Shown here: in pieces, positions 1 to 7,920 of the stretch | Numbering within the stretch: the stretch's first letter is position 1 | Layout of the letters: the number at the start of each line of letters is the position of its first letter | Assembly (NCBI GenBank): GCA_937910905.1 | Contig: CALEPV010000067.1 | Span: 1-12,375 of the forward strand | Length of the DNA stretch: 12,375 bases | Reading direction: 5' to 3' | Origin: an uncultured Prevotellaceae bacterium | Lineage (GTDB): Bacteria > Bacteroidota > Bacteroidia > Bacteroidales > Bacteroidaceae | Notes under the pieces: generated by a model | What the model was told of the DNA's origin: nothing | What the model saw: only the letters and a program-made list of their open reading frames with translations | The model's database searches: none | Translations under genes and position numbers: made by a program

Positions 1-50
1 TTGACCTATTGAGACAAAGTACCCTTTTGTCAGCCTGCAAATTGACCTAT
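1..50. repeat. Short direct repeat downstream of dnaG
   Basis: TTGACCTAT occurs at 1-9 and again at 42-50. Between them lies an imperfect hairpin, GACAAA with TTTGTC around a short loop (13-31). This is the 3' side of dnaG and the window edge, so the full structure cannot be seen. No T-run terminator is apparent on the minus strand. Confidence 0.4.
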
Positions 51-65
51 ACGCCTAAAAATATA

Positions 66-2111
66 CTACATCAGCACACGGTCGCCTGCCTGATGTGCCA
101 GGTCCTTCTGTGCCAGCTTGACCTCCTGATACTGTCGCATCAGCTCAACGTATCTGTTCTTGTCGCGCAGCACGTCGGGTTGGCGCAGCTGGTTGCGCAG
201 GCTTGTGAGCTGTTCCTGCACTATGGCCAGCTTGTAGTCAGTCATAATGCGTGGCATCAGCTCTACCAGACGATCCTCTTCTGCTGGCAGCTCCTCATTC
301 TTGGAGTGAATCTTGCTCAGCGTCTCAGGGTCGGTGGCAAGCTCGGTGGCTATGTGTGCAATCTTCAGGTCGGGGTGGTTGATGAAGTAGCGCGATGCTG
401 AAAAGCCCTCTTCACCAAGGTGCTCAAGTGCTTCGTTGAGGATGCGCTGGTGCAGCGGTACGCGTAGTGCCAGGCCGTCATCCTGCAAGGTGAGGGCTAC
501 GTACTCTGTCACTGTCAGTGCCCGTTCCTGCCCATCGGCGTCCTCCACATTGCACATCACTTTCTCGCCGTGCCGCACCAGCATCTGCACCAGCAGCAGC
601 TCCTTGAGGTAGAATGTCCTGTCGGCACTGGCGTTGGCGGGAAGGGTCGCACCGGTCTCGGCTGTCTGCGATGGGGCTTGAGCTGCAGCATCGCCTGTAG
701 GCTGTCCCTGTGCAGGCTGCTCTGTGCTGCCCTGTGCTGCATGTGCTGCTGTTGTGCCGGCATCGTTGTTGACGGGTTGTGCCGGGGCTGCTGTGCGATT
801 GCCGCGCAGACGGGTGTTGGTCACAGAGCGTGTCAGCAGCTTCTCGTCCACACCCAGGGTCTGCGACGACTCCTTGATGTACAGCGAACGCATGATCTCG
901 TTGGGGATAACGGCTATGCTCTGCACGATGCTATCCGTGAGGCGCGACAGCTGTATGGGGTCGTTCTTGGCTTCTGCCATCACCAGGCCGGTCTTGAAGC
1001 GCAGGAAGTCCACCTGGTGTTCAGCCAGGAACTTCTGGTACTCCTCGGCAGTGTGCTTTCGTGCAAAGCTGTCGGGGTCGTCGCCGTCGGGCAGTAGCAG
1101 CAGTTTCACCACCATGCCCTCGGCCAGCAGCAGGTCGATGCCTCGCTGTGAAGCCTTGATGCCAGCGGCATCGCCGTCGTAGATCACGGTGATGTTCTCT
1201 GTGAAGCGGTGTATGGCACGTATCTGGTCGGTGGTCAGTGCCGTACCCGATGACGATACAACATTCTCCACCCCCATCTGGTGCATTGCCATCACGTCGG
1301 TGTAGCCCTCAACGAGATAGCACAGGTCGGCACGCACGATGGCCTGACGTGCCTGATAGAGGCCGTAGAGCTCGCGCTTCTTCGAGTAGATGATGCTTTC
1401 GGGTGAGTTCTGATACTTGATGTTCACACCCTTGGTAGCTGCTGCCAGCACGCGTCCTCCGAAGCCCACAACCTTGCCAGACAGGGAGAAGATGGGGAAG
1501 ATGACGCGGTTGCGGAAGCGGTCAAACGTGCTGCCGTCCTCGCGACGTATAGCCAGGCCTGTGGCCAGAATGTGGTTCTCTTGATAGCCTGCTGACAGTG
1601 CATCCTTCCATTGTTGGTCGCTGCGGTCGGGGCAGAAGCCCAGCTGGAACTTGCGGATGATGTCATCGCGGAAGCCGCGCTGCCTAAAGTAGGCCATGCC
1701 GATTGCCAGTCCTTCGGGTGTGTCGTGCATCTGATGCTGGAACCAGTCGAGTGCCCACTGGTTGACTGCAAAGAGGCTTTCGCGTTCGCTTTGCTGCTCT
1801 CGTTCCTCCTCGGTCAGCTCTCTTTCGTGTATCTCAATGTGGTATTTCCGGGCCAGATAGCGCAGTGCGTCGGGGTAGGTGAGCTGTTCATGCTCCATGA
1901 TGAAGTGCACTGGCGTGCCACCCTTGCCGCAGGCAAAGCACTTGCAGATGTTCTTGGCCGGCGACACCATGAACGATGGGGTACGGTCATCGTGGAAGGG
2001 ACACAGACCCTTCATGTTTGCACCGGAGCGGCGCAAAGTCACAAAGTCCGATACTACGTCCACTATGTTGGCAGCATCGAGAATCTTATCTACGGTTTGT
2101 CTGTCTATCAT
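66..2111 (-). CDS. dnaG: DNA primase DnaG
   Basis: Synthesises the RNA primers for DNA replication at the fork, acting with the replicative helicase. The 681-residue product has the three expected parts. A CHC2 zinc finger near the N-terminus uses Cys37, His40, Cys58 and Cys61 (CPFH then CFACG). The TOPRIM catalytic core carries EGYTDV at 268-273, DGDAAG at 312-317 and DGDDPDSF at 342-349, which supply the metal-binding acidic residues. A helical C-terminal region (about 500-681) should bind the helicase. Residues about 437-498 form a low-complexity Ala/Gln/Pro/Thr linker between core and C-terminal domain. The frame stays open 51 codons further upstream, but MIDRQTVDKIL is the usual start of the family and the extension would overlap the preceding gene, so the ATG at 2111 is chosen. 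It lies 35 bp after the lysozyme-like gene and is probably co-transcribed with it. Identification is secure. Confidence 0.97.
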   Translation of the reverse strand: MIDRQTVDKILDAANIVDVVSDFVTLRRSGANMKGLCPFHDDRTPSFMVSPAKNICKCFACGKGGTPVHFIMEHEQLTYPDALRYLARKYHIEIHERELTEEEREQQSERESLFAVNQWALDWFQHQMHDTPEGLAIGMAYFRQRGFRDDIIRKFQLGFCPDRSDQQWKDALSAGYQENHILATGLAIRREDGSTFDRFRNRVIFPIFSLSGKVVGFGGRVLAAATKGVNIKYQNSPESIIYSKKRELYGLYQARQAIVRADLCYLVEGYTDVMAMHQMGVENVVSSSGTALTTDQIRAIHRFTENITVIYDGDAAGIKASQRGIDLLLAEGMVVKLLLLPDGDDPDSFARKHTAEEYQKFLAEHQVDFLRFKTGLVMAEAKNDPIQLSRLTDSIVQSIAVIPNEIMRSLYIKESSQTLGVDEKLLTRSVTNTRLRGNRTAAPAQPVNNDAGTTAAHAAQGSTEQPAQGQPTGDAAAQAPSQTAETGATLPANASADRTFYLKELLLVQMLVRHGEKVMCNVEDADGQERALTVTEYVALTLQDDGLALRVPLHQRILNEALEHLGEEGFSASRYFINHPDLKIAHIATELATDPETLSKIHSKNEELPAEEDRLVELMPRIMTDYKLAIVQEQLTSLRNQLRQPDVLRDKNRYVELMRQYQEVKLAQKDLAHQAGDRVLM

Positions 2112-2146
2112 GGTGCTTCTGCGTGAATGTGTCTGTCCCGCAGGCA

Positions 2147-2608
2147 TCAGTGCGATGACTGTCGCTGGGCAGCCTGACGGCGCATAATTACTTTCATTTC
2201 CTCGATGAAGTAGAGTGTCGCCCTGGAGTAGGTCTTGGTGAGGCCTGCCTTCCATAGCCTGCACGCCACTTCAAAGCTGTTCTGGCGGTTGTACTTTTGC
2301 ATAATCAGCAGGAACATCTCGCGCGACTTCTCCAGGCTGCGGCGGTCATCGAGGGTGTATCTGGTGTCAGAGCCTTTGGCACGCAGTATGTTGTTGCACT
2401 CCTTCACCAGGATGGGTGCAATTTGCATGGGACCGACGAAGCGTCCGTTCACGGCATTGACGTTGCCACCGCTTTCGTGTTCCACGATGGCATCAATCAC
2501 TGGCTGCCAATCATCTACAATGGAGTCTTGCATCTCAATAGTGACAGCTACTGTCGTCTGTGTGGCAGCCAGCATTAGGCAGAGTAGGGCATTTCGGATA
2601 ATGTTCAT
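2147..2608 (-). CDS. Small exported lysozyme/transglycosylase-like protein
   Basis: A 153-residue protein with an N-terminal hydrophobic signal sequence (residues 1 to about 21), so it is probably exported to the periplasm. After the signal comes a compact lysozyme-like (SLT-type) pattern: VIDAIVEHESGG at 38-48, where Glu45 is the likely catalytic acid, then GPMQI at 59-63, which matches the G-x-MQI motif of lytic transglycosylases. The C-terminal half is helical and ends in a basic tail. By family it would cleave the glycan strands of peptidoglycan. It is shorter than full lytic transglycosylases and carries only the core fold. It starts 13 bp after the MBOAT acyltransferase and precedes dnaG by 35 bp, so it probably belongs to the envelope cluster. 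The fold is an inference from two short motifs; a phage-type lysozyme relative is an alternative. Confidence 0.62.
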   Translation of the reverse strand: MNIIRNALLCLMLAATQTTVAVTIEMQDSIVDDWQPVIDAIVEHESGGNVNAVNGRFVGPMQIAPILVKECNNILRAKGSDTRYTLDDRRSLEKSREMFLLIMQKYNRQNSFEVACRLWKAGLTKTYSRATLYFIEEMKVIMRRQAAQRQSSH

Positions 2609-2621
2609 AACGGTGCTGGTA

Positions 2622-4103
2622 TCAGAATTGGAAATAGATGAATGGTTGTATCTCGCTGGTCTTGAACTGCGCTACGGCGTATATGGCTGCAATCATGGCC
2701 AGTGCCTGTAAGAGGACACCGCCGCGTTGCAATGTGCGTACAGAGTGTGATTGCCAACTGGTCGGCGTGAAGTGCGACAGATAGCCGGCTGCGATGAGCA
2801 GCATCACGGCAGCATAGCCTGTGATAACCTGCCACGTGAGCTCCAGGTGGAAGTTGGTGAAGATCTGGGTTATCATCTGCCAGCTGGTGTCGAAGGAACG
2901 ACAGCGGAAGAAGATGAAGGTGAACACGATGAAGTGGAACGTGAACAGCGTTGCCACAAGGCGGCGCACGCCGTGAGGCTTGTAGTCCTTCGGGTGGTGC
3001 ATGATGTGCTGACGGAACCACTTGTGTACCGACAGCGCCACGCCGTGCATAGCACCCCACGCCACGAAGTTCAGGCTTGCGCCGTGCCACAGTCCGCCTA
3101 TCAGCATGGTGACCATCAGGTTAAGGTGTGTGCGGAGTTCGCCCTTGCGGTTTCCGCCCATGGAGATGTATATATAATCGCGTATCCAGGTGGAGAATGA
3201 GATGTGCCACCTGCGCCAGAACTCAGATACGTTGGTGCTGATGTAAGGTGTGTCGAAGTTCTTGGGGAAGTGGAACCCAAGCAGCAGTGCGATACCTATA
3301 GCCATATCGCTGTAGCCGCTGAAGTCGCAGTATATCTGCAGCGTGTAGCCGTACAAGCCCAGTAGGTTCTCCACTCCAGAGTAGAGTGAAGGGTCGTCAA
3401 AGATGCGATCCACGAAGTTCAGGCTTATGTAGTCACTGATGATGCACTTCTTCAGCAGGCCGCACAGTATGAAGTACACACCACGGGCACGCATCTCGTC
3501 GGTAGCCAGCAGCGGCTTGCGTATCTGGGGAACAAAGTCGGATGCACGTACTATAGGGCCTGCCACCAGTTGGGGGAAAAAGGACACGTAGAACGCATAG
3601 TCGAGCAGCGACTGAACGGGCTGCAGGCGGCCCCTATAGATATCTATGGTATAGCTCAGGCTCTGGAAGGTGAAGAAGCTGATGCCTACTGGCAGGAAGA
3701 TGTCTTGCGGCTCGAAGTGCCCGCCGAACAGCGGTACGAGCAGCGATGCGAAGAAGTTGGTGTACTTGAAGTAGCACAGCAGACCAAGGTCTACGATGAG
3801 GCTCAGCGCCAGCAGCAGCCCTCGCACGCCCCGTTGCTGCGGCCTGCGCTGCCGGCTACGGTATATCAGCTCAGCCAGCAGATAGTCGGACACGGTGACT
3901 ACAGCCAGCAGGAAGAAGTAGTAGCCGCTGCTCTTGTAGTAGAAGTAGTAGCTGAAGGCCGTGACGAACAGCAGCCGTGCAGTGGTGCGCCGTTGCAGCA
4001 GGTAGTACAGTGCAACGAAGACCACGAACAGGAACAGGAACAGCGAAGTGCTGAACAGTATGGGCTCCTGCGGGTTGTATGTCAGTAGTTCAGTGATACT
4101 CAT
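2622..4103 (-). CDS. MBOAT-family O-acyltransferase (AlgI-type)
   Basis: A polytopic inner-membrane protein of 493 residues, the usual length for AlgI/PatA/DltB-type MBOAT proteins, which move acyl groups from the cytoplasm to glycans outside the inner membrane. Hydrophobic segments run through most of the chain. Family motifs are clear: LPVGISFFTFQSLSYTIDIYRG around 137-158, FDTPYISTNVSEFWRRWHIS at 283-302, and GGLWHGASLNFVAWGAMHG at 336-354. His340 in LWHG corresponds to the catalytic histidine of AlgI-type enzymes; His300 and His353 are the other conserved histidines. The gene follows the SGNH hydrolase by 16 bp. MBOAT plus SGNH pairs are the standard architecture of alginate, peptidoglycan and exopolysaccharide O-acetylation systems. 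The acceptor here is not known; the neighbouring lysozyme-like gene makes peptidoglycan one candidate. Confidence 0.93.
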   Translation of the reverse strand: MSITELLTYNPQEPILFSTSLFLFLFVVFVALYYLLQRRTTARLLFVTAFSYYFYYKSSGYYFFLLAVVTVSDYLLAELIYRSRQRRPQQRGVRGLLLALSLIVDLGLLCYFKYTNFFASLLVPLFGGHFEPQDIFLPVGISFFTFQSLSYTIDIYRGRLQPVQSLLDYAFYVSFFPQLVAGPIVRASDFVPQIRKPLLATDEMRARGVYFILCGLLKKCIISDYISLNFVDRIFDDPSLYSGVENLLGLYGYTLQIYCDFSGYSDMAIGIALLLGFHFPKNFDTPYISTNVSEFWRRWHISFSTWIRDYIYISMGGNRKGELRTHLNLMVTMLIGGLWHGASLNFVAWGAMHGVALSVHKWFRQHIMHHPKDYKPHGVRRLVATLFTFHFIVFTFIFFRCRSFDTSWQMITQIFTNFHLELTWQVITGYAAVMLLIAAGYLSHFTPTSWQSHSVRTLQRGGVLLQALAMIAAIYAVAQFKTSEIQPFIYFQF

Positions 4104-4119
4104 GTAGGCTGTTGATGCA

Positions 4120-5541
4120 TCATAGGTAGGCCATCAGTGCATCGAAGATTAGCTGGGCAAGGTCGGCACCGCCTTTGAAATTGATGTGTGTATAGTCCTT
4201 GTTGGCATGACCGAGTGCCACCAGCTGGCTCATGCTGTCGCGTCCGCCCATTGCCTCGAACAGGTTGAAGAAGCATACTCCCAGCTCCTGCGCCATGATG
4301 GCTTGGTGTGCCACCATTCGTTCCACACCGTCCATCGTATGCAGGCCGTCTGCATCGCGCTGGTCGCGGTCGCTGACGCTGACCACTAGTATTGTGGCAG
4401 CTGGGAAGTACTGTCGCAGGTGCTGTATGGATTGCTTGGTCTTATCTATATAGGCGCGGCACTGTGCGTTGCTTATTCCTTTCCAAGTGGCGTTGAGCCC
4501 GAAATGCACTATTATCAAGTCGTAGCTGTGATGGGCTGCAACAGCCTGCAGCACATCGTCGGGGATGTAGGCCAGTGAGTGTCCGCTCTCGCTGCGCATA
4601 CCGAAGTTGTCCAGCTGTATGCCTGTGGAGCCCTCCAGCGTTACGCCTAGCAGCTGGGCATCGCTGCCGCTGAAGCTCAGGCTGTAGTCTATGCGCGATG
4701 TCTGTCCCGCAGTCTCCACTATCTGCACTCCCGGCTGGGCTTCCAGCGTGTGGGTGGTGCTTAGGCTGTCCGATGGCAGCTGTGTTGTAACTGTCATGCC
4801 AGATGGTGCTCGGACGTACAGCTGCGTCGCTGTCCACTGGCTTAGGTGGCGGCGGAATGCGGTGCCCTGATATGTGATTCGGGCTCCGTTCTGCGGCAGG
4901 TAGTATCGCAGGCTTGGTCCCATCAGGCTGGTGCGGAACTTGCCGCGGTTCAGGTGGTTGCGGTCCTCGATATGCGAGGCTGTGATGCTTACTGTTGGCT
5001 TCTGGTCGGTGCCTGTCAGCTTGCATCCTGCCCAGCCTATGCCTTCGCCTCCGAAGCGGTCCTGCAGTAGCTGGCGCAGGTCGCAGGTCAGTATGTCGCT
5101 CTCAATGAATGAGTCGCCGTAATAGGCTATGCGCACCTTGCGCTGCAGCTTGGCCACTCCTCGCAGCAGGCCTGCGATGTGCCCCATGCCGCCATTGGCA
5201 CCGCCTGAGTAGTCCAGTATGGGTGTAGTGCCTTCGGGCAAATTGGCAGGGACCGTCGGGGTGTTGTGCATATCCCGTGGTGCTCCATCGGTGCTGGCCA
5301 GGGTGCTGTCGGCGGCGATGCTGTCGGCTGCCAGTGCCACAGCTGTCGAGTCGGTGTCGGGCTGCATGGCAAGAGGCAAGCCGGGCATCTCTTCTGCAAC
5401 ACGTCCTGTGCTGTCGGGGAACAGGTCGCTGAGCATCCACACACGTTTGGTGACATCGCCAATTGGGGGGATTAGGTACAGCAGCAGCGCACCTGCTGTA
5501 ACGAGTACAGCCAGTAGAACAACTTTGTAATTCTGCTTCAT
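4120..5541 (-). CDS. SGNH/GDSL hydrolase-family protein, membrane-anchored
   Basis: A 473-residue protein with one N-terminal membrane segment (about 6-26) followed by a Ser/Thr/Ala/Asp-rich stretch (about 40-100), so the catalytic part should sit in the periplasm. SGNH signatures appear in order: block I YYGDSFIESD with Asp143 and Ser144, a probable block II around DNFGMRSESG (311-320), block III FGLN with Gly348 and Asn350, and block V DYTHINFKGG with the Asp449/His452 dyad. About 170 residues separate blocks I and II. They look beta-rich and probably form an inserted domain, as in the peptidoglycan O-acetylesterase Ape1, where a carbohydrate-binding module is inserted into the SGNH fold. 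Paired with the MBOAT gene 16 bp downstream, it is likely the extracytoplasmic acyltransferase or esterase of an O-acylation pathway. It follows the fimbrillin-like lipoprotein by 22 bp. Which direction of the reaction it catalyses cannot be told from sequence. Confidence 0.85.
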   Translation of the reverse strand: MKQNYKVVLLAVLVTAGALLLYLIPPIGDVTKRVWMLSDLFPDSTGRVAEEMPGLPLAMQPDTDSTAVALAADSIAADSTLASTDGAPRDMHNTPTVPANLPEGTTPILDYSGGANGGMGHIAGLLRGVAKLQRKVRIAYYGDSFIESDILTCDLRQLLQDRFGGEGIGWAGCKLTGTDQKPTVSITASHIEDRNHLNRGKFRTSLMGPSLRYYLPQNGARITYQGTAFRRHLSQWTATQLYVRAPSGMTVTTQLPSDSLSTTHTLEAQPGVQIVETAGQTSRIDYSLSFSGSDAQLLGVTLEGSTGIQLDNFGMRSESGHSLAYIPDDVLQAVAAHHSYDLIIVHFGLNATWKGISNAQCRAYIDKTKQSIQHLRQYFPAATILVVSVSDRDQRDADGLHTMDGVERMVAHQAIMAQELGVCFFNLFEAMGGRDSMSQLVALGHANKDYTHINFKGGADLAQLIFDALMAYL

Positions 5542-5563
5542 CTGTCAAGACTTCTGCATAGCG

Positions 5564-6451
5564 TCAGAACGTATATGTCATGGTTCCTGCCCAGTCGACA
5601 TTGCCCTTTACGGTGATGGACATATCGGTGTCCTCGTCGTCGGAGTCGTCCTTGAAGAACTCTCCTTTGTAGGTTGTGACGTAGTTGGGCTTCACGGGTA
5701 CATTGTGGAAGGCTCTCTCAGCCAGTATCTGCCCCTTGCTGTTGCGTGCCTGAATGGTGATTTCCAAGCTGCCCTGACTACTTAGGGGCAACGTATATAT
5801 ATTGATGCTATTGTCATCGCTGAGCGTCACATCCTCTGTCTGATACCCTTCGGCAGCGGCGTAGCCGGTCAGGGCGTTGAGTGTTGTGCCGCCGCCTGTA
5901 CAGTAGCAGCGGAACAGCTTGACTTCGGTGGGGATGCTGGTGTCGGTGAGCTGCAGGCGCACACATGCCGCTATGCGGCTCAGCTCAATGTTGACCTTCG
6001 TGTCGCCCCGGCCTACGGTGAAGTCCTGAACAGCCAGGAATGTGTCGCCTATGTGGTTGCTGGCGAAGGTTACGTGCTGCAGGTCGTCCGCGTTGGCATA
6101 CGCCGTACTGCTGTAGCCAATGGTGGTGAGGCGGTATGTGCCGGGGGCCAGTGAGACGCTAGTCGTGCCGAAGCTCTGCTCACTCAGCTGCTGTTTTATC
6201 TCTCCTACTTGGACGTTGTCGCTGTGCAGTACAAACGTCAGCTTCGAGCACAGCTCCCGCGCAGTAACGGCAGCCCTGCCGGTGGCAAAGTACTCGCTGA
6301 ACGGCACCATGTCGAAGCTGCTTACCGTCAGCGTGACTGTCGCTGTGCTGTCAGTATGGTTGTCAGTGCCGTCGGCAACATCGGCAGTGTCGCATCCTGC
6401 CATTATTGCAGGCACGAGCATTGTGGCTATAAGGCGCAGTAGGTATCTCAT
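5564..6451 (-). CDS. Fimbrillin-like (FimB/Mfa2-type) lipoprotein
   Basis: A 295-residue exported lipoprotein: a short basic N-terminus, a hydrophobic stretch and a lipobox IMAGC with the modified cysteine at residue 20. The mature part is beta-rich with patterns seen in Bacteroidales FimB/Mfa2 and related fimbrillin lipoproteins: an early CSKLTFVLHSD strand, an LAPGTYRLTTIGY segment, and a C-terminal VPVKPNYVTTYKGEFF strand. These proteins usually anchor or form surface fimbriae. An acidic run (DDSDDEDTD) precedes the last strands, which end near WAGTMTYTF. The family call rests on overall style rather than a catalytic motif, so a neighbouring fimbrillin-like family is possible. It is the first gene of the envelope block, 82 bp after folC, with a -7-like promoter element in that gap, and is followed after 22 bp by the SGNH gene. 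Lack of other fimbrial genes nearby makes a role outside fimbriae possible. Confidence 0.55.
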   Translation of the reverse strand: MRYLLRLIATMLVPAIMAGCDTADVADGTDNHTDSTATVTLTVSSFDMVPFSEYFATGRAAVTARELCSKLTFVLHSDNVQVGEIKQQLSEQSFGTTSVSLAPGTYRLTTIGYSSTAYANADDLQHVTFASNHIGDTFLAVQDFTVGRGDTKVNIELSRIAACVRLQLTDTSIPTEVKLFRCYCTGGGTTLNALTGYAAAEGYQTEDVTLSDDNSINIYTLPLSSQGSLEITIQARNSKGQILAERAFHNVPVKPNYVTTYKGEFFKDDSDDEDTDMSITVKGNVDWAGTMTYTF

Positions 6452-6492
6452 ATGTGTGGTGCTGAGCGGTTGTTTGTGGCGCTAGCTGCCTG

Positions 6493-6500
6493 CAAAAATA
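6493..6500 (-). promoter_or_regulatory. Possible -7 promoter box before the envelope cluster
   Basis: The minus strand reads TATTTTTG, matching the Bacteroidota -7 consensus TAnnTTTG, about 41 nt upstream of the lipoprotein start in the 82-bp gap after folC. No TTG-type -33 box is found at the expected distance, so this is a weak call. If real, it would let the envelope genes be expressed apart from the chaperone/folC operon. Confidence 0.35.
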
Positions 6501-6533
6501 GTGTTTTGTATTGATACGTGTGTCGTTATTGGC

Positions 6534-7913
6534 TCATTTTCTTTGCTGCGGCAGCGTAGCCAGTGCATCGGCCACCAGATAGCATGAGCCTGTGATAACG
6601 ATTATGTCGGCTTCCGCAGCATTGCTTCGTGCTGCTTCATAGGCTTCGCCCAAGCTACTGAAGCAGGGCAGGGTGGCAGCTTCCAGTGTCAGAGTTTCTG
6701 CCAGTATGTCCTGCATCTTGTGTGTCTGCATGGCGCGGGCCGAGGAAGGCTGTGTGACGTAGAAGTGCACGCTCTTCGCATCCAGCAGCGGCTTCAGAGC
6801 CTGGGTGCTGGTGCGTATGTCCTTGTCGTTCACCATACCGAACACCAGGTGTACCGACTGCTGCGGCACTATCATCAGCTGCTCGGCTATGGCAGCTATG
6901 CCTGCTGGGTTGTGGGCGGCATCGCAGACGGTCAGCGGCGAGGCTGCCAGCGTTTGCCAGCGTCCCTGCAGCCCTGTCAGCTCTGCCACGTGGCTCATCC
7001 CGTAGCTCAGTGCGGTGGGGTGGGAGGTGAGCAGCTCTGCGTAGTAGTCCTGCTGCATAAGGGCATCGATGGCGCAGAGCAGCGTCGATGTGTTGTGGCG
7101 CTGGTAGATGCCTCCCAGCTGGCCTGCCAGCCTGCTGCCGGATGCCAGTGCATAGGTCTGTGTGCCGTCTTGGTTGAACTCCGATGCCACTACCCATGGC
7201 TCCTCGTCGGCCAGTCGGATGTCGCTGTGGTGGGCACGGGCTGTGCCCATGAATACCTCCCGCACCTGCTCTGCCTCCTGCCGCTGTGCCTTTGTTTGTG
7301 CCGCCTGCAGCCCTGTCTGGCCTATCACCACAGGCACTCCGTCCTTGATGATGCCGGCCTTCTCGCGTGCTATCTGCTGCAGCGTGTTGCCCAAGAACTG
7401 CGTGTGGTCGTAGCTGATGTTGGTGATGATGCTCAGGTCGGGACGTACGATGTTGGTGCAGTCGAGCCGTCCGCCCAGGCCTACCTCTATGATGGCAACG
7501 TCTACCTGCTGCTCTGCGAAGTAGAGGAATGCCAGGGCTGTGGTCAGCTCGAAGAACGACGGATAAAGGGGCTCGAAGAACTCGCGCTCCTGTGCCACGA
7601 AGTCTACGACGCGCTGCTCCGGTATGGGCTCGCCATTGACTCTGATGCGCTCCCGGAAATCCAGCATGTGCGGCGAGGTGTACAAGCCTACGCGCAGCCC
7701 TGCCAACTGCATTATGGCAGCCAGCGTGTGGCTCACGCTGCCCTTGCCGTTAGTGCCTGCCACGTGGATGGTGCGGTAGCGTCTGTGCGGGTGCCCGAAG
7801 TGCTGGTCCAGCGTGTGTGTGTTCGCCAGCCCCTCTTTATACGCACCAGCCCCGATGCTTTGGAACATCGGGGCTATATTGTATATGTAGCTCAGTGTCT
7901 CGTCGTAGGTCAT
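6534..7913 (-). CDS. folC: Bifunctional dihydrofolate/folylpolyglutamate synthase
   Basis: Cytosolic ATP-dependent ligase that adds glutamate to dihydropteroate and then extends the polyglutamate tail of folates. The 459-residue product has the Mur-ligase-like layout: P-loop AGTNGKGSV at 52-60, SPHMLDFRERIRVNG around 80-94 for the folate-site loop, EVGLGGRLDCTN at 143-154, NISYDHTQFLG at 165-175, and DAAHNPAG at 331-338 in the C-terminal domain. Length is as expected for FolC. The start is taken at the ATG at 7913, which gives MTYDETLSYIY, the common beginning of the family; a TTG five codons upstream would overlap the dnaJ stop codon. It begins 7 bp after dnaJ, so co-transcription and perhaps translational coupling are likely. 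It is the last gene of the ABC-F/grpE/dnaJ run before a gap. Confidence 0.96.
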   Translation of the reverse strand: MTYDETLSYIYNIAPMFQSIGAGAYKEGLANTHTLDQHFGHPHRRYRTIHVAGTNGKGSVSHTLAAIMQLAGLRVGLYTSPHMLDFRERIRVNGEPIPEQRVVDFVAQEREFFEPLYPSFFELTTALAFLYFAEQQVDVAIIEVGLGGRLDCTNIVRPDLSIITNISYDHTQFLGNTLQQIAREKAGIIKDGVPVVIGQTGLQAAQTKAQRQEAEQVREVFMGTARAHHSDIRLADEEPWVVASEFNQDGTQTYALASGSRLAGQLGGIYQRHNTSTLLCAIDALMQQDYYAELLTSHPTALSYGMSHVAELTGLQGRWQTLAASPLTVCDAAHNPAGIAAIAEQLMIVPQQSVHLVFGMVNDKDIRTSTQALKPLLDAKSVHFYVTQPSSARAMQTHKMQDILAETLTLEAATLPCFSSLGEAYEAARSNAAEADIIVITGSCYLVADALATLPQQRK

Positions 7914-7920
7914 GGCGGTT

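Noticed and set aside
2112..2264. Upstream extension of dnaG by 51 codons
   Set aside because: It would overlap the lysozyme-like gene and adds sequence unlike any primase; MIDRQ matches the family start.
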